Assembly (NCBI RefSeq): GCF_011386835.1
Contig: NC_088791.1
Span: forward strand, 53,649,498-53,713,497
Direction of reading: 5' to 3'
From: Chrysemys picta bellii
Taxonomy: Eukaryota; Chordata; Testudines; Emydidae
DNA length: 64,000 nucleotides
A program made the translations under genes and the position numbers. Below are positions 13,171-23,807 of the stretch, in pieces (positions within the stretch are counted from its first letter, which is position 1; each line of letters starts with the position of its first letter). Under the pieces are notes generated by a model that did no database searches, had not been told where the DNA came from, and was given only the letters and a program-made list of their open reading frames with translations.

Positions 13171-15813
13171 AAATGCGTTAACTATCTCAAGATAACTAGC
13201 ATATTAGTTTAAACAACTCCTCAACATTGGGTTCTAGCTCAACCTAATTTTCAAGTGAGTACAAGTCGAGGGAGGGTGGTGTAGAGTTGCACCACCCCCG
13301 GGACAGCTCCTGGATGCTTCCATGTCTCTTCCCCTCTAAAGGTAGCTATTAAAGCAGCACATTACCCTCACGCTGTTCTCGCATTCAGATAAGAGCAAGG
13401 ACATCAGCTATGCTTGAACTGTGTGATGGGGAATACAGAAGCAGGTCACAATCTAGCCCAAAATATTTTCTTGTATACAGGAGTGAACTAGCAAACCATC
13501 TCTTTTTTTATGCCCCTATTTTGTGCCTTGAGGCCATTCAAACTCAGGTCTTCAAAACCAAAATGAAATTATTCACAATGCAACCAGAGTGTGCATGCTT
13601 AGAAAGGACTGAAATATGATCACTCCATTCCTAGATTCACTAAATCTTGTTTATGAAAGAAATTATGACTGGGACAAAAAGTCCTACACGATAGGAAATG
13701 AAATATAATTTCAATTAAATCTTACTACATCACCTGCAGTAGATGGTTACATGCATTAACGTAAGAGGGTCATGCAAAAAAGAGAAAATTACATATAATT
13801 GACAGCATACAAACACAAATGTCCATAATTAGCAATGACAGTTCAGTTGTTAGTACATTTCTGAGTAACTTAATGATCAAAAAGCCAAAGATCAGATGAA
13901 TCAAATTGTTCACATTGTGTCAGTAGGAGATGACTACAAAATTGGGATCATTATCCCAACTCCTACTTAGAAGCAGCTATCAGCCAGGAAAGGCGAGGGA
14001 CATTATTTCTAAAACTATTCTTTCATTTTGATATGCACCAGCAGGCCCAGCTGTTAAGAACTTCAGAGACCAGATTATTGCTAAAAGGTCACCAAACAAA
14101 TGGTTTAGTACCAATTTTCTTGCAGAAATATTACATATAAAACATGGATCAGCTCTGGGATCAAACAAATTCATAAGATTTCAATATAGCTGCTGAAAAA
14201 AATCTCAACATAACTATTGGCCTTAATTGATATGACATATATATAATACACATAGCTATAATTTTTGAAATTATATGTAAATGAGAGTTCAACAGGAAAT
14301 AAACTTGGTGCATTTCTATAGTCTCTGAAAATATCTTAGACCAAGGTCTGAACCAAGCCAAAATTATTGATTTATGGCAAACCAGAAATCACATCTCAAA
14401 TCATTTTGAGTCATAATTCTTCTATTGGAGCTGTTTGGTAGAACTCAACACTGTTGGGAGTTTATCATATGAGGCAGAACAGAATGTTATATCAAAATCT
14501 GCCATGCAGGCGTCAAAGAAGAATTTTGTCCACAGACAGTAATCATAAAGTTTTGCTAGTTGATTATATGTTATTGTTATTCAGTATGTTACCATAAAAG
14601 ATAAGTCAGAAGAGACAGTTTGGGTCATCTAGTATAACCCCTGCATTTTACTGAACTTCTCCCTACAACATTCTCACTGATTTCTTGTTATCTAAACTTA
14701 TTCTTAAATATCTGCAATGATGGTAGTGCAGCCACTGCTCTTATGAGTTAAAACTCTTTCCTAATGTGTTGTTTTAACATTAATTTCTTTAACTTCCACA
14801 GGTGCATCCATTCTGAGGATGGGGAGGACACATCCCTCACAGTCTTTTATCATCTTCCTCATTTCCCACTGATGAGTGGTCAAAAGATAATGAGAAATTC
14901 CTTTCCCACATAAGTGGTCTATATTCATTTATCATGCACTTTGGTCTACCTCACCTGCCTTCTGCCAAGTAATCTATCTCCCAACCCAGGACTTTCCCTA
15001 ATATTTCAACCCCTGGAACAGATCCAAACAGCTGCCTCTTTTTTTCAAATCAATCCACCAAAGAAATATTTTCTTCTTCCCTTTAAATGTGGAATTTCCA
15101 ATTGAAAAATTGTTGCTTGAGATCCAAGTTGCGAAAATGTACCACACCAAGTCATTTAAGGCTCAGGATCTTGTAATCCTCCAGGCTTAGAAACAGGAGC
15201 TTTATTCTATTGGAATGGAAGATTCCCAGCTTCCCAATATGACAAAAAAATTAAAGATACTTTAAAGTACTTTCTGTGATGCTGACAGGCCAGCTCAGAT
15301 CAAAGCCATAGACTAATTCACTTGTGGGTGAATATCAAAGAAATGTTAACGTTGTCTTCACTTACCCATAACCTGTTGTTTACTATCACATTACATTATG
15401 TATACCTGCTAATTAGATAACCCTAGATTAAAGTGTGTATTAGTGTGAAGATGTGAATGTACTGGATGTGTTAACTTCAAGAAAAACTAATGAAGGATTG
15501 TTTCTGGCTATCACATTGTGTTTACCCATCACATGGAGATTGGAGCCTTGGAAATGTAAAAAAGATTGCTAACTGCAAAGCATGGGTTGTTGTATTTGAC
15601 AATGGAAGAGCCCATGCTGTAAATAAAAACACTTGCCAAATTGCCTTCCATGGAAGGACGCAGTAAGAATGGATCCAGGGATCGATCCTGTATCTCTGAA
15701 CTATTTGGACACTTCCAGATATGAGACTGAAATCCCCAAAGTTATTTTGGGTAACCCTGAAAAGACTTTTGGAAAACTACATCTTTACTATCACTTTGGA
15801 CTTACAAACAGAG
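13171..15813. other. Intergenic stretch; possible CR1 trace only
   Basis: A weak CR1-like phrase (aagtcagaagagacagtttg then gtcatctagtataaccc) lies at about 14600-14640. Otherwise it is AT-rich and without recognised features. Confidence 0.4.
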
Positions 15814-16015
15814 CCCTGGTCTACACTACAAGTTTAGGTTGAATTTAGCAGCGTTAGATCAATTTAACCCTGCACCCGTCCACACAACGAAGCCATTTTT
15901 GTCGACTTAAAGGGCTCTTAAAATCGATTTCTGTACTCCTCCCTGATGAGAGGATTAGCACTGAAATCAACCCTGCTGGGTCAAATTTGGGGTAGTGTGG
16001 ATGCAATTCGATGGT

Positions 16016-16220
16016 CAGGGCCGGCGCCAGGCACCAGCTTAACAAGCAGGTGCTTGGGGCGGCCAAGGGAGAGGGGCGGCACCTGTGGCAATTCGGGGGC
16101 GGCAGGTCCCTCACTCCCTCTAGGAGCGAAGGACCTGCCACTGAACTGCCGCCGCCGATCGCGGCTTTTTTTTTTTTTTTTTTTTTGCTTGGGGTGGCAG
16201 AAATGCTGGAGCTGGCCCTG
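16016..16220. mobile_element. hAT MITE family A, copy 3
   Basis: Bounded by an exact 8-bp duplication, tcgatggt (16008-16015 and 16221-16228). It starts cagggccggcgccagg and ends ctggagctggccctg. A long T run (16165-16186) precedes the internal cttggggtggca motif. It is inserted inside the Harbinger-like element, so it is the younger of the two. Confidence 0.9.
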
Positions 16221-16387
16221 TCGATGGTATTGACCTCTGGGAGCTATCCCAGAGTGCTCCATTGTGACTGCTCTGGACAGCACTCTCAACTCAGATGCAC
16301 TGGCCAGGTAGACAGGAAAAACCCCACAAACTTTTGAATTTCATTTCCTGTTTGGCCATCGTGGCAAGCTGATCAGCACAGGTGACC

Positions 16388-16510
16388 ATGGAGTCCCAGA
16401 ATCGCAAAAGAGCTCCAGCGTGGACCGAACAGGAGGTACTGGAACTGATCGCTGTATGGGGAGATGAATCTGTGCTATCAGAACTCCGTTCTAAAAGACA
16501 AAATGATTAA
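16388..16510 (+). pseudogene. Truncated Myb/SANT-like DNA-binding domain ORF
   Basis: From ATG 16388 the frame reads about 40 residues to TAA 16508-16510. It includes RAPAWTEQEVLELIAVWG and then ESVLSELRS. This is the first part of the Myb/SANT-like (trihelix) DNA-binding domain of many reptile transposon-derived proteins. The tryptophan spacing and acidic W-x-x-x-E start are kept. The rest of the domain and the linker region are missing. In intact relatives this protein would help bind transposon ends in the nucleus. Here it is a relic, with no promoter evidence. Confidence 0.65.
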
Positions 16511-17000
16511 GCAGTTAGAAGAGCGCAGCAGGGCGCGCTGCACATCAGAGAACCTTTGAAAACCAGTTTAATGACTGGACAGGCTACGGTGTGAACGTTC
16601 TGTTTGTTTCTCCTTGATGAAAACCCGCCCCCTTGGTTCACTCTACTTCTCTGTAAGCCAACCGCCCTCCCCTCCCCTCCCCCTTTGATCTCCGCTTGCA
16701 GAGGCAATAAAGTCATTGTTTCAAATTCATGCATTCTTTATTAATTCATCACACAAATGGGGGATAACTGTCAAGGTAGCCCAGGAGGAGTGGGGGAGGA
16801 ACGAAGCATGGGGTGGGGTAGTTGTAGGGGCAATCCCCAGAATGGCATGCAGCTCATCATAGAAGCAGGATGTCTGGGGCTCTAACCTGGAGCGGCCATT
16901 TGCCTCTCTGGTTCTTTGGTAGGCTTGCCTGATATTCCCGGCAGGACTGAATCTCCATTAGATGAAAAGAAGGGAATGACCTGGAGTCACTCCCATTTAT

Positions 17001-17151
17001 GTCCAGGCGCCCCTGACCGACCTCACCGATGCCGGCCAGGAGCACCAATGTCTGCCCAGGCGCCCCCGACAAACCTCACCAAGGCCGGCCAGGAGCACCC
17101 ATTTCTGCCCACGAGCCCCCCGACCGACCTCACCGAGGCCAGCCAGGAGGA
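17001..17151 (+). repeat. Three-copy 53-bp tandem repeat
   Basis: Units begin at 17001, 17054 and 17107, the third shortened. Each carries gcccaggcgcccc, cctcaccgaggccggccagg and caccaatgtct-like words. The repeat is inside the Harbinger-like element. Confidence 0.75.
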
Positions 17152-17969
17152 ACTAGGAGACAGCAGCAGACGGTACACTATGGCTCCTAACTGTCTTTGC
17201 TAATTTGCAATGGCAAGGAGCTGCTGCTGTGTAGCACTGGCAGCAGCACCCAAGAGACAGTGAGCTGAGCGGGCTCTATGCTTGCCGTGGTATGTCATCT
17301 GCACAGGTAACCCAGGAAAAAAGGCGAGAAACGATTTTTTGCCATTGCTTTTGGGAGGGGGGAGGGCCTGATGACATGAACCCAGAACCACCTGCGACAA
17401 AGTTTTTGCCCCATCAGGCATTGGGAGCTCAACCCAGAATTCCAGTGGGCGGCGGAGACTGCGGGAACTGTGGAATAGCTACCCAGAGTGCAACGCTCTG
17501 AAAGTCGACACAAGCCTCAGTACTGTGGATGCACTCTGCCAACTTAACGGTCTTAAGTGGGGACACACACAATCGACTGTATGAAATCTATTTAAAAAAA
17601 ATTGACATATTAAGTTGACCTAATTTCATAGTGTAGACATACCCTTAGACTCATCTACTAATTTATTTTACCTGCTTTAATCTCTCAATAACCCTAATTT
17701 ATTTTTCTTAGCTAATAAATCTTTAGTTAGTTTACTAGAGAAATTGGCTGCCTGTGCTATCTTTGGTGTAAGATCAAGAGTATCCATTGACCTGGGGTAA
17801 GTGACTAACCCTTTGGGGTTGGGAGTAACTTAATGTGATGTGTATTTGTACAGTGACCAGTATCACTAAGTCCAGTTTGTCTGGGTGGCAAAGTATGCGG
17901 GAGAGCCTAAGGAGAGCAAGATTCCCAGTGCCAGTTGACCGCCCACCCCCTCCATGGGTGTAGGCCTAG

Positions 17970-18430
17970 CTTGACATAATTAACTTACCTCATTTTTTAG
18001 TGGACATAATTCAGAAGATGAATGGAAAGTTAAATTGTAAATAGGGGCTTGACAAACAGTATGCTGGAGTCAGGATGTCTGTGCTAGCTAAATTAAGCAG
18101 CAAAACCTTGATGCTACACACTATCAACAAAATAAACATGGAATGTAAAAATCAGATTCCACATGAACAGCACATGGACAGAGCATGCTATAAAGGGATT
18201 GGTTCCTGCAAAGTAACCAATCCAAAAATGTGTGATGTAATGCATAGAAAATGCAATGGAATGTGTAAATGTATATAAAGGAAGCGGTTGTCTATGTAAC
18301 TTTGGATGTGTGGTACACCCTATACCCACCACGTATGCTTGAATCAGATCAACTCAGAGTAGCTTTGCAGTGCTCCAAATAAAGTAACCTGAGTGACAAA
18401 ATCTGGAATCGAACTGAGTATTTTGGTTCC
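17970..18430 (+). repeat. Candidate solo retroviral LTR
   Basis: A TATA-like gtatataaag at 18271-18280 is followed about 100 bp later by aaataaa at 18377-18383. That is the spacing expected of U3 and R. The stretch 'actttggatgtgtggtacac' and the downstream 'ctctggaatcgaact' type phrase resemble a turtle ERV LTR I remember. The ends and target duplication are unresolved. Confidence 0.42.
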
Positions 18431-20187
18431 CAGAGAACTGAATGAAGTGTTCTCCCAGAACTGGACATGGTGTTCTGGATAAGCCAAGTGGAAGAGGTCT
18501 CAGAGGAAATTCCAACACTGGGCTTCCAACCTCAAGCTCCAACCCGAACCACGCCTTCAAAAGCACTGACTGTACAGCTATTTTTAGGGTGCTATCATGA
18601 GCCCCACTAGATTGAGTCTGTCAACCCAGGCTGGGAGGTTTGATCCTGCTCAATCCAAAATGCTGTGCAGACATACCATAATAGTGATAGAGGCACCTGG
18701 CTTGACAGGAGAGAGGATACAAAAAAGCACCATACAACTGGTTAAACACTTCTAGATTTCTTTTGCATTCAGTATTCAAAATATGAAGAATATGTGGTAG
18801 CATGGTGTGGTGTAAAGATTTTATTGGCTTCATCTGAGTTGAGCTGCATAAGTAATGCCACCATTCCAACCTCATGCCAATAAAACCACACCATCATATC
18901 CTGCCTACGCATACAGTATTATGCATTTGTACCAATAAAATCCTCCATTTAGTACTCCAGTAGTTTAGCTCCTCTACATTTAGTACTTTTTTGTATCACC
19001 CTTGCCTGGACACCGCACCTCTGCATAGCACACGTACTGTTGTCTCTTTTCTCTATATATTCCTGAATAAGTAAATCCTAATCCTGTTTTGCTATTAAAT
19101 TTTAAATTTTAAAATGTATCATTTTGACTGTATTATTTTGAAAGGTATATTACCACAACAGTGTTTTTACTAGATATGCATAACTGTACAGTGATTCATA
19201 TGGACTATCAAGGCTGCAGCTGTTCATTTCACATTCCCTTTTTAATTCCAGCTCTGTCTTCACCTTTAGTCCATTGAATATTGCAGTTGCAGCAAATGTT
19301 ACATTCAAATTACTTCCTGATCTGGACAAAAAAAAAAGGCTTGCTGTTGAAAGTGGGGGAGAGCGTGTCAGATCCTCAGCTGATGTACATTGTCACTGAC
19401 TTCAATAGAGCTAGAGCAATTTACACTAGACGAGGAGCTGCCTCTGAATTTGTAACATGTCCCAAACGCACGTTATTGCTCAGGAAAAATTCTCATGGGG
19501 AATTCTCGCTTCTCTAGCAGTTTTGACTGAATCAAGAGTGCACGGCAGGATGAGACCCTAATTATAATTCTGTTTTACTTCATTTTGTGTAATTTTTGCA
19601 AAATCTTCCTCAACAACCCTATAACAGACAGCTTCTCGGCACATTTTGTCTTTTGGCTCTAGTGAGATTTTGCATTAAGGAGTGAACTAGTATTACATCA
19701 AGTAAAATGACATCAGTAGTAGTTATAGTAACAGGGCAAATGTTAAAGGCAGTATACGATACAGAATACACTGCACCAAATTCTGTTAGTTCCCCCACTG
19801 AAGTCAAATCAGTGCACTACAAAAGATGTACAACCTTTGGATATGAATCAGAGAAGGGTTATTATAATGTCAAATTGAAGAATCTGAACAGAAAGATGAA
19901 GGAGAGTTTTGATGTTTCTGAAACAGCATCTCAAGTGTTATTGAAATCAATGGGATTGCATGGGTGTGAATGAGAGCAGTGTGTGAGCTAATGTATAGTG
20001 TATTATGTACACAGCACCAGTAATATTTATCCTACATAACTATACATTAAAGTTACTTGTGTTCTTGGTCCTCTGTAATTCAAACTAATAACCTAGTCTT
20101 TTTCTTCTAGTACTTTGTCCAAGTATATGATGTGTAATTTATCATAGCCCAAATTTTTGATAAAGGCAGCAATATCATCTCCACAGT
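18431..20187. other. Intergenic stretch with one arm of a local duplication
   Basis: AT-rich and non-coding. The 19785-19945 segment is repeated at 21098-21258 (see separate entry). Confidence 0.4.
19785..19945 (+). repeat. Local direct duplication, left copy
   Basis: About 160 bp is repeated in the same orientation at 21098-21258. Shared words include aatcagtgcact, atatgaatca, gggttatta, aatgtcaaat, gttttgatgtttctga and acagcatctcaa. Similarity by eye is about 80%. The copies lie 1.3 kb apart with a hAT MITE between them. Confidence 0.75.
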
Positions 20188-20391
20188 CAGGGCCGGCTCC
20201 AGGCACCAACGGAGGAAGCACGTGACTGGGGCGGCACATGCTAAGGGGCGGCATTCTGTCCATTCTTGGGGTGGCACAGTACGGGCGTTTTTTTTTTTTT
20301 TTTTTTGCTTCGGCAGTTCGGGCGGGAGTCTGAGTGGCTTTTTTTATTTTATTTTTTGCTTAGGGCGGCAAAAATGGTAGAGCTGGCCCTG
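20188..20391. mobile_element. hAT MITE family A, copy 4
   Basis: Starts cagggccggctccagg and ends gtagagctggccctg. The flanks tccacagt (20180-20187) and tccgtagt (20392-20399) match at 6 of 8 positions, so the copy is older or more diverged. Internal cttagggcggca and T tracts match the family. Confidence 0.78.
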
Positions 20392-23300
20392 TCCGTAGTT
20401 GTTACCTACACTACCTAGGGAAGTCCTTATTTAGACCTCTCCACTAGTCTCTAAAGTGGACTTTTACCATTTCTCCACCTCTTTTCCAATTAAAAAACAA
20501 GAGAGACTGTTAGAGGCACCAAAAACAATGCTGATCAAGGAAAAATTCTTTTTAAGAAGTATCTATTATTTAACTTTTCAACTTCAGCCTGTGCAAAAAC
20601 AATTCAAATTATGTTACTTATGCAGATCAGTCCCTTTTGGAAAGTTCTCTAATCTGCACTGTTATGTACAATGGGATTTACCTCAACAAATTCTAGCATT
20701 AGGAGGGAAAGTACATTTGGTAAATCATAGTATAGCCAAAGAGATGGTTTGATTTTCTTGTTTATTTTTAAATCTGCTTTTGGCAAGAACAGACTTTTAG
20801 TAAAAAAAAATTCTTGATTGTCATTTGAAGAACTCTGATTTGATAAATATTTCAAGGGAGAAAAGAGTATGTGTACCCTTTCAAAGTCCCTTATTAATTG
20901 CCTACAAAATTGACATGAATTAGTGGCAAAGAGAAGGCAAATTCATATATAAAAATTAATTTCAGACAGAACACACTTCAATCAATTTGTACCTCTATTT
21001 GGAGAATACACTAAGCTGATTTTGCAACCATCTGCACTGCTCTAACTCAGGCTAATTTTCATTAGAAAAAAAAACTACCAGTGTTAATGCTTTCTGTTCC
21101 ATTATCACTGAAGTATTAAAAATCAGTGCACTAAAAAAAGATTTACAACCTTGGGATATGAATCAAATATGGGTTATTACAATGTCAAATCGAAGGAGCT
21201 TAACAGATAGATGAAGGTGGGTTTTGATGTTTCTGACACAGCATCTCAAATGTTGTTTGTCAGAATGAAAGAAGCAGCCTAAAGAAAAACCACAAAGGTT
21301 TCAAACTTCAAGTCACAGTCATTAGTGGCAATTTTACATTGTTTTTGTTATGTTGGGATATTGCATCAGCCAATGGAAAACTAATGAACAAGAAACTTGT
21401 CACCCGGAAGATTGGGAAAATGAGTTCTTCTCACACTGTCCATTCAAAGGTAGAGGTTCACTTCCTGACCTCAATAGAAAGTGACACCTAATTTGGCAGC
21501 TTCTGGTTTTAGGAACCCAAGAGAATAAAATTGTCTTGGTAGCATCAGACATGCAATTGAAGTTCAGTCAGGGTGCAATTCACTTTGTTGACTGTCATGA
21601 GCTGCTCAGGTCTTTGACATTGGATGCAATTTACATTTTTGTGTTGCAGTTAGTATCTATCAAAGACTTCGGTGTCACATAGTAATTTTTAGTATTAGGC
21701 TAATGCACTTGAAAACACCATTCCACAGCTTTAGAAAAATAAACCAAAGCACAGCATGTAAAAATCTAAAGTTTATTTGCTACAATTACATTGTCTATAT
21801 AACACTTGTGGTTTCATATGGTTCTAGAATAAGACAGGTGGGACCCATTGTCTTTTTGTAAATGGTTTTCAAATGCATCAGCAACAGTGAATTTATACTG
21901 TACCAATGTGTATTGCAGAGTTACAGCTCCATTGGCAGGCAATACAGTAGTTACGCAGAAATGAAAGTGCCCTACAATAATGCCACCTTTTAAAGAAAGG
22001 GAAAAAAAGTATATTGCCTCGCTGCATACAACATCAATCCCTACGTTCCTAGCAGATTCCAAATTCAGCCTTCTAAGCCCAATGATTTCAGTGGTTATGG
22101 CCGCTCATTCAAAGGCTGGTTTTGGCTCTACGCAGCTTTCATCTTGTACCTTTTTGTTCTGGCCTTGGTTTGTAGAAAATGAAACTTTAACACTTCCGAA
22201 CAGAATCGTTCCTTACTGTGATTTTTAGCCCATTTTCAAAAATGGCCTTTAACCTCACATGTACATAAGAGCATGTATGGCAGCTTGCATGTGCAATTAC
22301 CATATTTGCATGTGCAAATGGATACATGCAGGCACAAAACAAGGTGGTTAGGCACCAGACTATCCACTTTGCAGACACAAAAACCATCTGTTTGTATGTG
22401 GTGATTTGATAAACGCGTGCAAAAAATTTGTGTTCACAAATACTGAAACTGTCTAAAACTTTGGCCGTAGACTTCTTCACACTCAACTTATATTCTTCTT
22501 CTTTCTAGAATGAATTTTGGAGTAGAGCTTTAACACTGGAAAAAGCAATACCATAAATGGAGCATGGACAATGATGGCTTTAGAAAGTTGTGTCACCACT
22601 GGCTTTGCAGAAGAAGCCAGACAGAGTGGCATACAAGACCCCGGAAAGGGACTACTGAAGTCTACATTATAACAGCCCATAAACTTTCCAAGTGATTTTC
22701 AAAATTCATAAAATAGAAATTATTGTTCTTTCTGTCTTTCAGGAGCCCCTATTGAACCCAAACCTAATAGGTTCTCATCCACATCCTTAGCTGCTGCACC
22801 ACATCATCACCTCTGACCAACAGCCTGAGAGCTAAAGGCCTACAGAAGCCACACCCCAGGTCCCTGATTGGATGGACAGGCAGGTTTCTCACTGGGTGTT
22901 TGGACTATAAGGCCCCAACAGGAAGATGAAGCTGTTTAAGCAATAGACCATTTCCTAGACTGCCTTGTTGCTTCACCTGTCCGTACCTTGTTTCCCTGCT
23001 TCCTCACCTGACAGTACCTTGCAGCCTCACCCCACTTCACCTCCTCAACTCACTGACCTGGCCCATTGGATTGGATCTTCCGGCTATTGACCTATGTAAG
23101 ATGTGAGTCCCACCATTGCCCCGGTCTGACCGACTGACCTGCTAGCTACCCGACCACCTGCTCGCACTTGATTACTGCTTGGGACTGCCCCCTAGCCCAC
23201 CTCAGCCACCAGGCATATCACAATAGTGCCTACAGGCCTCAGTGAGGGCTCCATTGTGTTAGGCACTGTACGCATAATGAAAAAAGGCAGATGCTGCTTA

Positions 23301-23623
23301 CACTCTTAGCATGTGATGAGAGACAACAGGCAAATAATACAAACAAAAAGGAGGCAATAGTGAAATAAACATGATTCGTGTGATAAACAGCAGGGAATTT
23401 TCCCAAACTTTGACCCACTGTCCAGATAGCTCCTGAATCCAGTGGTATTAGATTCTGTACAGAAATAACAAGGGCAAATAATCCTGCATTCTAGATCTTC
23501 ACACAGGAACTCATCTCCTGTATGTTTTACAGTATCAATTTAATATCAGATACATTCTCTCTCGGGGACTATACCCTCTCCTTGCTGGGGGAATGAACTC
23601 AATCTAATTGTTTTTTCCATCTC
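20392..23623. other. Intergenic stretch, no gene seen
   Basis: Contains the right copy of the local duplication. Between about 22750 and 23260 is a C-rich segment with many cctga/ctgacctg words that may be an unrecognised LTR or repeat. No ORF of note. Confidence 0.4.
21098..21258 (+). repeat. Local direct duplication, right copy
   Basis: Partner of 19785-19945, same orientation. It has more substitutions and A-run changes than the left copy. It could be two copies of an unnamed interspersed repeat rather than a true local duplication. Confidence 0.72.
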
Positions 23624-23807
23624 TTATTATTAGATTTTTTTGCATCTGTGACCTTGTAGTGAGGCCGTATTGGCAAACCGGGAAGTGGGCGGGCTCACCC
23701 GCCCACTACTAAAGGCCCCTCCCCCTGCTTAGCGGGAGGGACCACTGGACCCAGTACCAAATAATTGCTTGGGACAACTAATAAAAAAACAGGGAGCGAG
23801 GTGACGG

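Larger units (their letters stand above)
15814..17645 (+). mobile_element. Harbinger-like DNA element with Myb/SANT remnant
   Basis: The left end ccctggtctacactac and the right end gtgtagacataccctt form an inverted pair around about 1.8 kb of mixed sequence. It encloses a truncated Myb/SANT-like frame (16388-16510), a 53-bp tandem repeat (17001-17151) and, as a later insertion, a hAT MITE (16016-16220). PIF/Harbinger elements encode a Myb/SANT-like partner beside the transposase, so this assignment fits. I see no transposase, and the target duplication is not clear. It may be a non-autonomous derivative. Confidence 0.6.
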
